Source of the DNA: Alistipes sp.
Lineage (GTDB): Bacteria > Bacteroidota > Bacteroidia > Bacteroidales > Rikenellaceae
Assembly: GCA_020026375.1 (NCBI GenBank)
Contig: JAHHQN010000011.1
Coordinates: forward strand, 1-64,000
Direction: 5' to 3'
DNA length: 64,000 nt
The notes beneath the pieces were generated by a model. It worked only from the letters and a program-made list of their open reading frames with translations. It was not told the origin of the DNA and made no database searches. A program made the translations under genes and the position numbers. Shown in pieces: positions 34,098 through 42,220 of this stretch. The first letter of the stretch is position 1. Every line of letters starts with the position of its first letter.

Positions 34098-35132
34098 ATG
34101 ATGGAATTTACAGCCGAAATGATTGCCGGCTTTCTGGGCGGCGAAATAGTAGGTAACAAGGACGCTGCGGTTCACACCGTGTCGTCCATCGAGCAGGGCA
34201 AGGCCGGATCGCTGGCCTACCTGACCAACCTCAAATATGAGGAATTCATCTACACCACAGGTGCAAGCATAGTTTTGGTCAACAAGGACTTCACCCCCAA
34301 GCACGACATCGCCGCCACACTCATCAAGGTCGACGACGCCGCAGCCTGCATCGTGAAGCTGTTGCAGCTCTACAACGCCGCCAAACCCAAACGCAAGGGC
34401 ATCAGCAAGCTCTCCTCCATCTCGGAGCAGGCTTCGGTGGGCGAGGATTGCTTCGTGGGCGACTTCACCGTCATCGAGGACGGTGTGAAGGTGGGCCGCG
34501 AGTGCGAAATCTATCCGCAGGTCTACCTGGGCCGCGGTGTGGAAATCGGCGAAGGCACGAAAATCTACCCCGGAGTGAAAATCTACGAGGGTTGCAAGGT
34601 GGGCAGCAACTGTATCCTCCACGCCGGTGTGGTCATCGGTGCCGACGGATTCGGCTTCATGCCCAATGCCGAGGGCGGTTTCGACAAGATTCCCCAGCTG
34701 GGCAACGTCATCATCGAGGACAATGTGGAAATCGGCGCCAACACCTGCATCGACCGCGCCAAGACCGACTCGACCATCATTCGCCACGGCGTGAAGCTCG
34801 ACAACCTGATTCAGATCGGCCACAATGTGGAGGTGGGTGCCAACACCGTATCGTCGGCACAGACCGGCATCGCCGGCACCTCGAAGGTGGGCAGCAACTG
34901 CTTCCTGGCCGGACAGGTGGGCATCGCCGACCATGTGACCGTCGGCAACAAGGTGATGATCGGCTCGAAGAGCGGTATCGACAAGAATGTACCCGACGGC
35001 GAAATCCGCTTCGGCTACCCCGCCCTGCCGGGCATCAAGTACCACCGTGCGGCGGCCGTGTTCAAGGACCTGCCCGACCTGTCACGCGAGGTGCGTGCCC
35101 TGCGTCGCGAAATCGAGGAGCTGAAGAAATAG
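34098..35132 (+). CDS. lpxD: UDP-3-O-(3-hydroxyacyl)glucosamine N-acyltransferase
   Basis: Third acyl-transfer step of lipid A synthesis. An N-terminal uridine-binding domain (about 1-105) is followed by a left-handed beta-helix of hexapeptide repeats (about 108-310; for example GEDCFVGDFTVIEDGVKVG and IGHNVEVGANTV with the catalytic His) and a C-terminal helix (LSREVRALRREIEELKK). Length 344 is standard. The start could be either Met of the MM pair. Confidence 0.96.
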   Translation: MMEFTAEMIAGFLGGEIVGNKDAAVHTVSSIEQGKAGSLAYLTNLKYEEFIYTTGASIVLVNKDFTPKHDIAATLIKVDDAAACIVKLLQLYNAAKPKRKGISKLSSISEQASVGEDCFVGDFTVIEDGVKVGRECEIYPQVYLGRGVEIGEGTKIYPGVKIYEGCKVGSNCILHAGVVIGADGFGFMPNAEGGFDKIPQLGNVIIEDNVEIGANTCIDRAKTDSTIIRHGVKLDNLIQIGHNVEVGANTVSSAQTGIAGTSKVGSNCFLAGQVGIADHVTVGNKVMIGSKSGIDKNVPDGEIRFGYPALPGIKYHRAAAVFKDLPDLSREVRALRREIEELKK

Positions 35133-35182
35133 CCTTCAGCCGACAAGAGACTAGAAAATGTTTTTTTAAACCATCAAACACT

Positions 35183-36238
35183 ATGAAAAAGCTTCTTTAC
35201 GTCGCATCGGCAGCCCTGATGGCCGCCTGCGGCAATCCCAACAGCTACACCATCAAAGGTAACGTCGAAGGTCTCGAAGGTACCATGTATATGATGGACG
35301 AGAGCCGCAATATCATCGACTCGGCCAAGGTCGAGAAGGGTCAGTTCAAGTTCAAGGGTGTGGCCGAGCAGCCCACCTATGTCACAGTATCCGACTCCAA
35401 CGGCAAGACCCGCGGTTCGATGGGTGCGGCCGTCTACCTCGAGCCCGGACAAATCACCATCGTGAAGACCGAGGCCGAAAAGACGGCAAATGTGACCGGT
35501 ACCAAAATCAACGATGCCAGCCATGCCTACGCCACTGCCGCCAAGACCCTCATCGACGAGTTCCGCAAGGCGGAGACCACCGACGAGCGTCGCGAGGAGC
35601 TGAACAAGGCCTACGAGAAGCTGACTCTTGAGGCCATCGACCAGAACAACGACAACCTCTTCGGTGTCAACCTGTTCATGAGCCAGGTCATGGGTCTCAC
35701 CAATCAGGAGGCCAAGGCACTGATTGCCAAGTTCTCGGAGGCCATGCAGAACACCGAAGCCATCAAGGAGGTGAAGAAAATCATCGCCGCACGCGAGAAG
35801 ACCGAGGTGGGACAGCCCTACATCAACATCGAGCAGCCCGACGAGGACGGCAAGATGATTTCGCTGCAGTCCGTCATCGAGAAGAAGGGCAACAAGTATG
35901 TACTGCTCGACTTCTGGGCATCGTGGTGCGGTCCCTGCATGGGCGAGGTTCCCTATCTGGTAGACACCTACAAGGCTTTCCACAAGAAGGGATTTGAGAT
36001 TTACGGCGTATCGCTCGACGACAACAAGGAGAAGTGGCAGGCTGCCGTCAAGGACAAGAAGATGAAGTGGATTCATGTCAGCGACCTCAACGCTTGGACC
36101 AACACCGCTGCCAGAACCTACTCGGTACAGAGCATTCCCTCGAACTACCTCATCGACTGCCAGAGCGGCAAGATTGTTGCCACCAACCTGCGCGGCGAGG
36201 AGCTGGGCGAGAAAATCAAGGAGCTGCTCGGCAAGTAA
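35183..36238 (+). CDS. TlpA-like thioredoxin lipoprotein with DUF4369-type N-terminus
   Basis: Envelope disulfide oxidoreductase. The ATG at 35183 gives MKKLLYVASAALMAAC, a signal peptide with lipobox (LMAAC). The N-terminal beta domain (SYTIKGNVEGLEGTMYMMDESRNIIDSAKVEKGQFKFKGV) is the DUF4369 type common in Bacteroidetes, with a helical linker at about 110-205. The thioredoxin domain has the active site WASWCGPC near residue 250 and cis-Pro in SIPSNYLID. Length 351. Probably keeps exported Cys proteins reduced; targets unknown. Confidence 0.9.
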   Translation: MKKLLYVASAALMAACGNPNSYTIKGNVEGLEGTMYMMDESRNIIDSAKVEKGQFKFKGVAEQPTYVTVSDSNGKTRGSMGAAVYLEPGQITIVKTEAEKTANVTGTKINDASHAYATAAKTLIDEFRKAETTDERREELNKAYEKLTLEAIDQNNDNLFGVNLFMSQVMGLTNQEAKALIAKFSEAMQNTEAIKEVKKIIAAREKTEVGQPYINIEQPDEDGKMISLQSVIEKKGNKYVLLDFWASWCGPCMGEVPYLVDTYKAFHKKGFEIYGVSLDDNKEKWQAAVKDKKMKWIHVSDLNAWTNTAARTYSVQSIPSNYLIDCQSGKIVATNLRGEELGEKIKELLGK

Positions 36239-36264
36239 CCGCCTGAGAAAGCGTCCGATATCAC

Positions 36265-36299
36265 GAACCGTCTGCTTTTGCGGACGGTTCTTTTTTTTG
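36265..36299 (+). terminator. Terminator after the TlpA-like gene
   Basis: GAACCGTC(TGC) and GCGGACGGTTC form a stem with a TTTT loop and run into a long T-run, about 27 bp after the stop. Confidence 0.88.
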
Positions 36300-36328
36300 C
36301 GGCCGCACCTCCGCGTCCATAAAATTCG

Positions 36329-36336
36329 TACCTTTG
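36329..36336 (+). promoter_or_regulatory. Promoter -7 element of ruvC
   Basis: TACCTTTG lies 44 bp before the ruvC ATG, downstream of the preceding terminator, with a T-rich TTTG-like stretch in the -33 region. Confidence 0.6.
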
Positions 36337-36380
36337 CCCTGCCCTCCGCCGCTGACGGGGGCATTCACAACACCTCAAAG

Positions 36381-37010
36381 ATGAGCAAAACCACAAACGA
36401 CAACACCAAATACCGCATCATGGGCATCGACCCCGGCACCAACTACATGGGCTACGGCATTCTCGAAGTCGAGGGCAACACCCTCCGCTCGGTGGTGCTG
36501 GGCGACATCGACCTCCACCGCATGAAAGACCCCTACGAGAAGCTGCGCTACATCTACGAGCGCGTCAGTTCGCTCGTAGAGGAGTACCGACCGCAGGAGG
36601 CCGCCCTCGAGTCGCCGTTCTTCGGCGAGAATGTGCAGTCGATGCTCAAGTTGGGACGCGCGCAGGGTGTGGCCATGGCCGCCGCCCTGAGCCACGGACT
36701 CAAGGTCACGGAGTATGCCCCCATGCGCATCAAGCAGGCCATCACGGGACGCGGCTCGGCAGCCAAGGAGCAGGTGGCTTCGGTCATCTGTCGTCTGCTG
36801 ACCATCGACCGTCCGCCCAAGCGGCTCGACGCCACCGACGGCATGGCGGTGGCACTGTGCCACTACTTCTCGACATCGGGACCGCTCAACACCCTGCTGG
36901 GCAACGAACGTGTGAAGGGTCTGGGCGGCGAGTTGAAGAGTCTGTCGAAAAAAGGGTCGCAGAGCTGGGAGAAGTTCCTCCACGACAACCCCGACCGCGT
37001 CATCAAATAG
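36381..37010 (+). CDS. ruvC: Holliday junction resolvase RuvC
   Basis: Endonuclease that cuts Holliday junctions. Four acidic active-site positions are visible: Asp in MGIDPGTNYMGYG, Glu in AALESPFFGENVQS, and the two Asp of KRLDATDGMAVALCHY. The ATG at 36381 gives 209 residues with about 35 extra C-terminal residues, common in Bacteroidetes RuvC. No ruvA or ruvB is adjacent. Confidence 0.95.
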   Translation: MSKTTNDNTKYRIMGIDPGTNYMGYGILEVEGNTLRSVVLGDIDLHRMKDPYEKLRYIYERVSSLVEEYRPQEAALESPFFGENVQSMLKLGRAQGVAMAAALSHGLKVTEYAPMRIKQAITGRGSAAKEQVASVICRLLTIDRPPKRLDATDGMAVALCHYFSTSGPLNTLLGNERVKGLGGELKSLSKKGSQSWEKFLHDNPDRVIK

Positions 37011-37150
37011 CACACGGAAGAGAAAGGGACGCACGAAAGGGCAAAATTTTTAATATTTATAATCCACTATTACACAATCAAATAGCGGATAAAATAAAAA
37101 TTCTTACAAAAATTTTGGCGCAAAAATTTGCACAGAACAAAGAAATGCCC

Positions 37151-37158
37151 TATATTTG
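37151..37158 (+). promoter_or_regulatory. Promoter -7 element of the first tRNA-Arg
   Basis: TATATTTG, 18 bp before the mature 5' end of the tRNA. Confidence 0.6.
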
Positions 37159-37176
37159 CACTCGCAATCAACAAAT

Positions 37177-37250
37177 GGCGCCGTAGCTTAATTGAATAGA
37201 GCATTTGACTACGGATCAAAAGGTTACAGGTTTGAGTCCTGTCGGCGTCA
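37177..37250 (+). tRNA. tRNA-Arg, anticodon ACG (copy 1)
   Basis: A 74-nt cloverleaf. The acceptor stem GGCGCCG pairs with CGGCGTC (one G-U). The D-arm starts at GCTT, the anticodon stem TTTGA/TCAAA encloses the loop CTACGGA (anticodon ACG, read as inosine-CG), and the T-stem ACAGG/CCTGT closes the T-loop. CCA is not encoded. Followed by its own terminator. Confidence 0.95.
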
Positions 37251-37254
37251 CTGA

Positions 37255-37287
37255 AACGACTTACAGTTACTGTGAGTCGTTTTTTTG
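37255..37287 (+). terminator. Terminator of tRNA-Arg copy 1
   Basis: ACGACTTACAG pairs with CTGTGAGTCGT around a TTA loop and runs into eight T. The same hairpin follows the second tRNA copy. Confidence 0.9.
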
Positions 37288-37620
37288 TATCCCCACCCCA
37301 AGGTATGCCGAAGACCGACGCGCAGGGCGGACGACAAGACGGCGGAAAGCCAACGCACAAAGCGGACGACGGAGGTCGAAGAGACAATGCGCAGGGCGGA
37401 AGACAAAAGTGCAAAGAGCGACAGACTTCCCGCGACACAAGGCCGCAAAGGCCGCCCCTCCGCCCTTATGCGGAACACTTGCCACGGCAACTCCCCTCTG
37501 TCGGCCGAAAACGAGTTGCAAAATCGGCAAAAAAGTGCATCAAATTGTCAGAAAAGTTGATTTAAATCTTCAAAAAGTAAAATTATCACCCTAAAATTTG
37601 CAGGATTAAAATTTTTGTTC
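37288..37620. repeat. Spacer between the tRNA-Arg copies with ~35-bp imperfect direct repeats
   Basis: No gene is convincing here. Three imperfect copies of a word like GCGCAGGGCGGACGACAAGA start at 37320, 37354 and 37389, a period of 34-35 bp. The rest is A/T-rich towards the second tRNA promoter. Confidence 0.55.
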
Positions 37621-37628
37621 TACATTTG
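37621..37628 (+). promoter_or_regulatory. Promoter -7 element of the second tRNA-Arg
   Basis: TACATTTG, 19 bp before the mature 5' end, showing that the two tRNAs are separate transcription units. Confidence 0.6.
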
Positions 37629-37647
37629 CACCTGCAAACGTGAAAAT

Positions 37648-37721
37648 GGCGCCGTAGCTTAATTGAATAGAGCATTTGACTACGGATCAAAAGGTTACAG
37701 GTTTGAGTCCTGTCGGCGTCA
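37648..37721 (+). tRNA. tRNA-Arg, anticodon ACG (copy 2)
   Basis: Identical over all 74 nt to the copy at 37177-37250. The flanking terminator is also the same apart from one extra A in the linker. The upstream promoters differ, so the duplicated block covers the tRNA and terminator rather than the whole unit. Confidence 0.95.
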
Positions 37722-37725
37722 CTGA

Positions 37726-37758
37726 AAACGACTTACAGTTACTGTGAGTCGTTTTTTT
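37726..37758 (+). terminator. Terminator of tRNA-Arg copy 2
   Basis: Same stem-loop as after copy 1, followed by seven T. Confidence 0.9.
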
Positions 37759-37801
37759 GTACCCCTACCCCAAGGAGGAGGAGGAGGATATTCATATTCG
37801 C

Positions 37802-37845
37802 AAAAAAAAGAGGACGGGACTCCCGTCTCATGGAGTCCCGTCCTC
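37802..37845 (-). terminator. Terminator of the S46 peptidase gene
   Basis: On the minus strand a 14-bp perfect stem (GAGGACGGGACTCC / GGAGTCCCGTCCTC) is followed by eight T, 25 bp past the stop codon. Confidence 0.9.
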
Positions 37846-37869
37846 AGCACTGCGGATTCCGCGGCCACG

Positions 37870-40044
37870 CTATCGCAGCTGCATCTCAGAAATCAGATAT
37901 CCTGCATCGGCATATTTCTCAATCACCCACATCACATAACGGATATCGACACACACCGTGCGCGACAGTTCGGGGTGAAACCACACATCGCCCGCCATCG
38001 ACTCGCGGTTGCCGTCGAACGCCAGACCAATCAGCTCGCCGCGTCCGTTCAGCACGGGGCTGCCCGAATTACCGCCCGTGATGTCGTTGTCGGTGATGAA
38101 GTTGACGTAGAGCCGTCCCTTCTCGCCCCAGCGTCCCCAATCCTCATCGGCCACCAGTCCGCGCATGCGGTCGCTCATCTCCCACTCATACTGCGAGGGA
38201 TTCCACTTCTGGGCAAAACCCTCGGCGGTCGAACGCGACGCCTTCCACACCCCGTCGGAGGGGTGCAAATCGCGCACACGGCCATACGACAGACGCATCG
38301 TGGAGTTGGCATTGGGATATTGGGCGATGCCGTGGGCCTCGCGGTAGTCATAGAGCATGTGGCCGTAGTCGCGCTCGCAGACGTGGAGGTCACAACCGGC
38401 CGACCGCTTCTCACAGGCCATCACCGCCCCCGTGAAGCGGACGGTCTGCACCGAGGCGGCCAGCTTCACCAGCGGATCCTGCAACACCTCGTCGATGCTC
38501 CTCTCGCGCGACAGATACTCCTTGTAACGCTCGGCCGACGAGCAGAACGAGGCAGCAAAGGCCTGCTCCATCATCAGCTCCACATTGCCCCCGGCAGCAT
38601 CGTAAAGTTCTTCGAAGCCTTTACCCCACATCTTGCGCGGCACATGGGTCGCGAAGTTGCGCACCATGCGCTTCATCAGGTCAAGCTCCGTGGCCGCGTC
38701 GTAGTTCTTCTCCAGCTTGGGGCAGGAGCGGCACAGGTCGCGCGAATCCTCATCGTCGGGCGACATCACGCTGCGGTGGGTGCGCTGCAATTTCAGCAGG
38801 TGGCTGTTGATACGGTTGGCCACCAGAATCGGCGCGGAGGGTCCCAGCCATGTCTCGCGAAAATAGTTCAGGTGGGTCTGTGCCTCGCGGCGCAGGTCAT
38901 AGCTGCGGCGCAAGGTCGACAACACCTGACCGTACTGCGCACGGCGGGCGGTGTCCTCCTCCACCCACATCTGCACCTCGCGCTCCTCGGCACGCCGCAA
39001 ATCGGCCACCCCGAAGCGGTGGAGACAGATGTTCTCCCACTTGGCATAGTCGGCGAAGTTGCTCAACGAGAAGAAGGCATCGGAATATTTCACCCTCACC
39101 TCGGGGTCGCGCTCCATGTGGCGGCGGATAATCTCCATACGCTCGTGGCGGTTCTCCACCACGATGGGATTGGTGACATGCTCCTTCTCGGCAATGGCAT
39201 ACGACGAGGCGTAACGCTTCGTACGTCCCGGATAGCCGATGACCAACGCACAGTCGTTGTCGCGCACTCCGCGCGAGGAGATTTGCAGCACCCTGCGCGG
39301 ACGGAGCGGCACATTTTCGCGGCTGTACTCCGCCGGACGTCCCTCCTTCGAGGCATAGACGCGGTAGATGGTGAAATCGCCCTTGTGCTGCGGCCAGCTC
39401 CAGTTGTCGTAGTCACCGCCGAAAGCGGCGATGTTGCGCGGCGGAGCGGCCACCAGACGCACGTCCTTATAGACATCGTAGTAGTAGAGGAAGGTCTTGC
39501 GGCCGTGCCACATGGGCATGCACGCCACCTCGCAGTCGGTGGTGGGGGCATACTTCTTCTCGATGGTGGACACCACCCTGCGCATCGACATCATGCCCCA
39601 CTTGCCGCACGACTTCAGGTGACGAATCAGGGAGTCGGCCTCCGCGGTCACATCGACCACACGGCGCAGGAACTGCACGGTCTTGCCCGCGATGGGAATC
39701 TCCTCCTCGCGCGAACGCGCCCAGAAGCCCTGCTCCAGATAATTGCACTCCACGGTCGAGAGCGCGCAGATGTCGCTGTATGCCACATGGTGGTTGGTAA
39801 TCATGAGTCCCTCTTCCGAAATCATGCTGCCGGTACCCATACCGCCGTCGACGGCCACCACGGCGGCCGCCACACCACCGTCACGCTCGTTGTAAATCTC
39901 GTGCAGCGGAAGCTTCACTCCCCGATGGCGCAGTTGGGGATAGATTTTTTCGAGGTGCTGAATCAGCCACATGCCCTCGTCGGCCTGTGCCGCACCTCCG
40001 AGGAGCAGCACCGCCAGCAGCGAACAAAACAGTTTTCTATACAT
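37870..40044 (-). CDS. S46-family dipeptidyl peptidase, DPP7-like
   Basis: Exopeptidase releasing dipeptides from peptides in the periplasm or at the surface. The ATG at 40044 places a signal peptide at MYRKLFCSLLAVLLLGGAAQA. The catalytic His lies in LMITNHHVAYSD, Asp in FGGDYDNWSWPQHKGDF, and Ser in GGNSGSPVLNGRGELIGLAFDGN. Eighteen residues after the Ser the residue is Gly (FDGN). In Porphyromonas enzymes Gly673 marks DPP7 (hydrophobic P1) and Arg673 marks DPP11 (acidic P1). Length is 724, full size. Confidence 0.92.
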   Translation of the reverse strand: MYRKLFCSLLAVLLLGGAAQADEGMWLIQHLEKIYPQLRHRGVKLPLHEIYNERDGGVAAAVVAVDGGMGTGSMISEEGLMITNHHVAYSDICALSTVECNYLEQGFWARSREEEIPIAGKTVQFLRRVVDVTAEADSLIRHLKSCGKWGMMSMRRVVSTIEKKYAPTTDCEVACMPMWHGRKTFLYYYDVYKDVRLVAAPPRNIAAFGGDYDNWSWPQHKGDFTIYRVYASKEGRPAEYSRENVPLRPRRVLQISSRGVRDNDCALVIGYPGRTKRYASSYAIAEKEHVTNPIVVENRHERMEIIRRHMERDPEVRVKYSDAFFSLSNFADYAKWENICLHRFGVADLRRAEEREVQMWVEEDTARRAQYGQVLSTLRRSYDLRREAQTHLNYFRETWLGPSAPILVANRINSHLLKLQRTHRSVMSPDDEDSRDLCRSCPKLEKNYDAATELDLMKRMVRNFATHVPRKMWGKGFEELYDAAGGNVELMMEQAFAASFCSSAERYKEYLSRERSIDEVLQDPLVKLAASVQTVRFTGAVMACEKRSAGCDLHVCERDYGHMLYDYREAHGIAQYPNANSTMRLSYGRVRDLHPSDGVWKASRSTAEGFAQKWNPSQYEWEMSDRMRGLVADEDWGRWGEKGRLYVNFITDNDITGGNSGSPVLNGRGELIGLAFDGNRESMAGDVWFHPELSRTVCVDIRYVMWVIEKYADAGYLISEMQLR

Positions 40045-40066
40045 ACAAAATCCGGTTTTTTTTGAT

Positions 40067-40112
40067 AAAAAAATCCGTAACGACACCTTCCACTCTTCGT
40101 GTCGCTACGGAT
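40067..40112 (-). terminator. Terminator of the membrane iron-sulfur protein gene
   Basis: On the minus strand ATCCGTAGCGACAC and GTGTCGTTACGGAT form a long stem followed by seven T, 21 bp after the stop. Confidence 0.88.
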
Positions 40113-40132
40113 AGGGTCACACCCACGGGTTG

Positions 40133-42094
40133 TTACTCGGTGAGTGTATGTCCTTCTTTCTTGAACTCCAGTTTGGGAGCCATCTCCTTGGTCGAGCCGT
40201 CGACCATGTGAATGGTCCACGAGGGGGCGTTGAAAATCTCGTTCCAGATTTTGGCATCGTCCCACATGGTGGTCACATAGGTCAGACGCAGAACGGGCAT
40301 CGTACCCTTGAGCGCAACGTCGATGGACAGGATACCCTCCTTGCCCGACAGGAAGCTCTTGAAGTAGGGGAAACCGCTTCTCACGGGCAGATGCTCGATG
40401 GCCTTATACTCCAGCTCGTAGACCGCACGCGGATATTTCGTCTCGTCGGCACACGCCTCGATGTGTTTCGAATAGCGGCCCGAGAGTGCCTTGATTTCGC
40501 GGAACATCACCTCGATGAACTCCTGAGAGGGAATCGTGCCGGCCTCCTTGTAACTTCTCAATTCGTTGTGCATGGGGAACACCTTGTCCTCCTTCTTGGT
40601 GTGGAAGACCAGCTCCTCGGCCTCGATGACCTCACGCAGGTACTCCTCGCTCATCTCGGCGGCGGGGTCACAATAGAGCGTCACGTCAACAGGACACGAG
40701 AATTCGGCCGAGAAACCGTAGATGCCCTTCACCTGCTGGAGAGCCATGCCGAAGTAGACCAAATCCATACGGTCGTGGAGACCCTCGACACCCAGTTTCA
40801 GCACCTTGAGCGAGGGCATGTCGGGCGAGGGGTTCCTGTATTTACGGGTCATGGGCGTAAAGAGCGCACGCTTGAGGTTGACGGTGTCGGTCAGTCGTCC
40901 GTCGTAGAAAATCTCCACACCGTGACGGCGCACGAAGGTCTTGAGACCCACCACACCCTGCATCTTGCGCATCTTCATGGCCAGTGCGCTCGACGAACCG
41001 TAGCACTTGATGGACTGCAAGCCGTCGAGACTGTAACTCTTGAGGTGCTGCTCACTCTCCAGCTGCTCGTAGTTGCCCCACTTGACATCGATGGTAGGCA
41101 GCTCGACCGTACGGCCCAGCACCACGGCAATGGCAAACAACACCACCGTCATCGCCAGAGGCAGGTAGCGCAGCGAACGGCGGCCACCCACCTGCAAGGC
41201 ATCGGTGTGGCACGACGACACACACTCGCCGCACAGGGTGCAGTCGATGTGACGTACCGAGGTCAGATTCTGCACGCCGATACCATAGGGACACTTCTTC
41301 TGGCAGAGTCCGCAACCGTTGCAGGCATCGGTGTCGCGCACGATGGTCATCACCGGTGCGCCCCAGCTGCGGAGCGTGAAGATTTCGAGCAGGGCGGCGG
41401 CGATGCACACCAGCGCCAGAATCCACACCCACGCGTTTTCAATGCCGGCCAGTCCCAGAATCCATGCCGCAAGGCCTGCAATGACCAGCAGGAAGAAATA
41501 TTTGAAGATATTGCTTGCCGCACCCAGCGGACAGATGTAACGGCACCAGAACATCTTGACGAAGAAGCCGCCCACAAAAAGCAGGGCGATGGTCACCAGC
41601 GACATCCACAACACGATTTCGCCCTGGAACCCCGTAGCCATGGCATAGAAGGGGTCGAGCTTCTTGCAGAACAGCTCGCTGGTGAGGAACGTGTTGTAGA
41701 GAATGGTGAACAGCAGCGCGTATTTCACACCGCGCAGCAGACGGTCGGCCACGCTGCCCGAAGTGATTTCCACCTGCACCTTGAGTTTCCGACCCACACG
41801 CGACATCGCCTCGCCCAACGTACCCAGCGGACAGAGATAGCCGCAGAAGAGTTTGGAGAAGAGAATCACGCCGGCAGCCAGCACCAGGCCCATGGCAATC
41901 TGCACCATCGACATCGAGCAGGCCAGCGAATTGTTAATCAGGAAAGTACCGAAGGCCTGAAGACCTCCGAACGGGCAATATTTCTCAACATCGACCGCCT
42001 GCTCTCCCACTGCCGCCCACACCACGGTGACGACAATCGACAACAAGACTCCCCACTGAAGCAGGAGTCTGGGATAATTGTGTTTGCGTTTCAT
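40133..42094 (-). CDS. NapH-like membrane 4Fe-4S protein with C-terminal HMA-like domain
   Basis: A 653-residue polytopic membrane protein. The N-terminal half has NapH/NosR-type helices with Cys-Pro motifs (KLFCGYLCPLGTLGE, KMFWCRYICPLGA). Two ferredoxin clusters follow (DACNGCGLCQKKCPYG at Cys258 on; IDCTLCGECVSSCHTDAL near Cys285), then another membrane span. The C-terminal region contains a segment resembling heavy-metal-associated domains (LQSIKCYGSSSALAMKMRKMQGVVGLKTFVRRHGVEIFYD), where only the first Cys (about 364) of CxxC remains. The ATG at 42094 is preferred because the promoter box at 42132 lies just upstream. Likely moves electrons across the membrane; partner unknown. Confidence 0.8.
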   Translation of the reverse strand: MKRKHNYPRLLLQWGVLLSIVVTVVWAAVGEQAVDVEKYCPFGGLQAFGTFLINNSLACSMSMVQIAMGLVLAAGVILFSKLFCGYLCPLGTLGEAMSRVGRKLKVQVEITSGSVADRLLRGVKYALLFTILYNTFLTSELFCKKLDPFYAMATGFQGEIVLWMSLVTIALLFVGGFFVKMFWCRYICPLGAASNIFKYFFLLVIAGLAAWILGLAGIENAWVWILALVCIAAALLEIFTLRSWGAPVMTIVRDTDACNGCGLCQKKCPYGIGVQNLTSVRHIDCTLCGECVSSCHTDALQVGGRRSLRYLPLAMTVVLFAIAVVLGRTVELPTIDVKWGNYEQLESEQHLKSYSLDGLQSIKCYGSSSALAMKMRKMQGVVGLKTFVRRHGVEIFYDGRLTDTVNLKRALFTPMTRKYRNPSPDMPSLKVLKLGVEGLHDRMDLVYFGMALQQVKGIYGFSAEFSCPVDVTLYCDPAAEMSEEYLREVIEAEELVFHTKKEDKVFPMHNELRSYKEAGTIPSQEFIEVMFREIKALSGRYSKHIEACADETKYPRAVYELEYKAIEHLPVRSGFPYFKSFLSGKEGILSIDVALKGTMPVLRLTYVTTMWDDAKIWNEIFNAPSWTIHMVDGSTKEMAPKLEFKKEGHTLTE

Positions 42095-42131
42095 CAGTAT
42101 TGTAATGTTTGTTTTGTGTCTGTTCCTCATG

Positions 42132-42139
42132 CAAAGATA
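42132..42139 (-). promoter_or_regulatory. Promoter -7 element of the membrane Fe-S gene
   Basis: TATCTTTG on the minus strand, 38 bp before the chosen ATG and immediately downstream of the preceding operon's terminator. Confidence 0.6.
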
Positions 42140-42146
42140 CGAAAAT

Positions 42147-42191
42147 AAAAAACCACACGGGACGATTTTCATCATTCCCGCATGGTTTTTT
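42147..42191 (-). terminator. Terminator of the four-gene surface operon
   Basis: AAAAAACCA...GGGA pairs with TCCCG...TGGTTTTTT around a 13-nt loop. It has T-runs on both strands, but sits 30 bp after the fimbrillin-like gene stop on the minus strand. Confidence 0.75.
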
Positions 42192-42220
42192 ATCGGTGAT
42201 GGGTCGCTTTTGCGCCGTTA

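Noticed and set aside
37320..37408. Possible CRISPR array or minisatellite between the tRNA genes
   Set aside because: Only three imperfect 34-35-bp units, no distinct spacers and no cas genes, so I report it only as a degenerate direct repeat.
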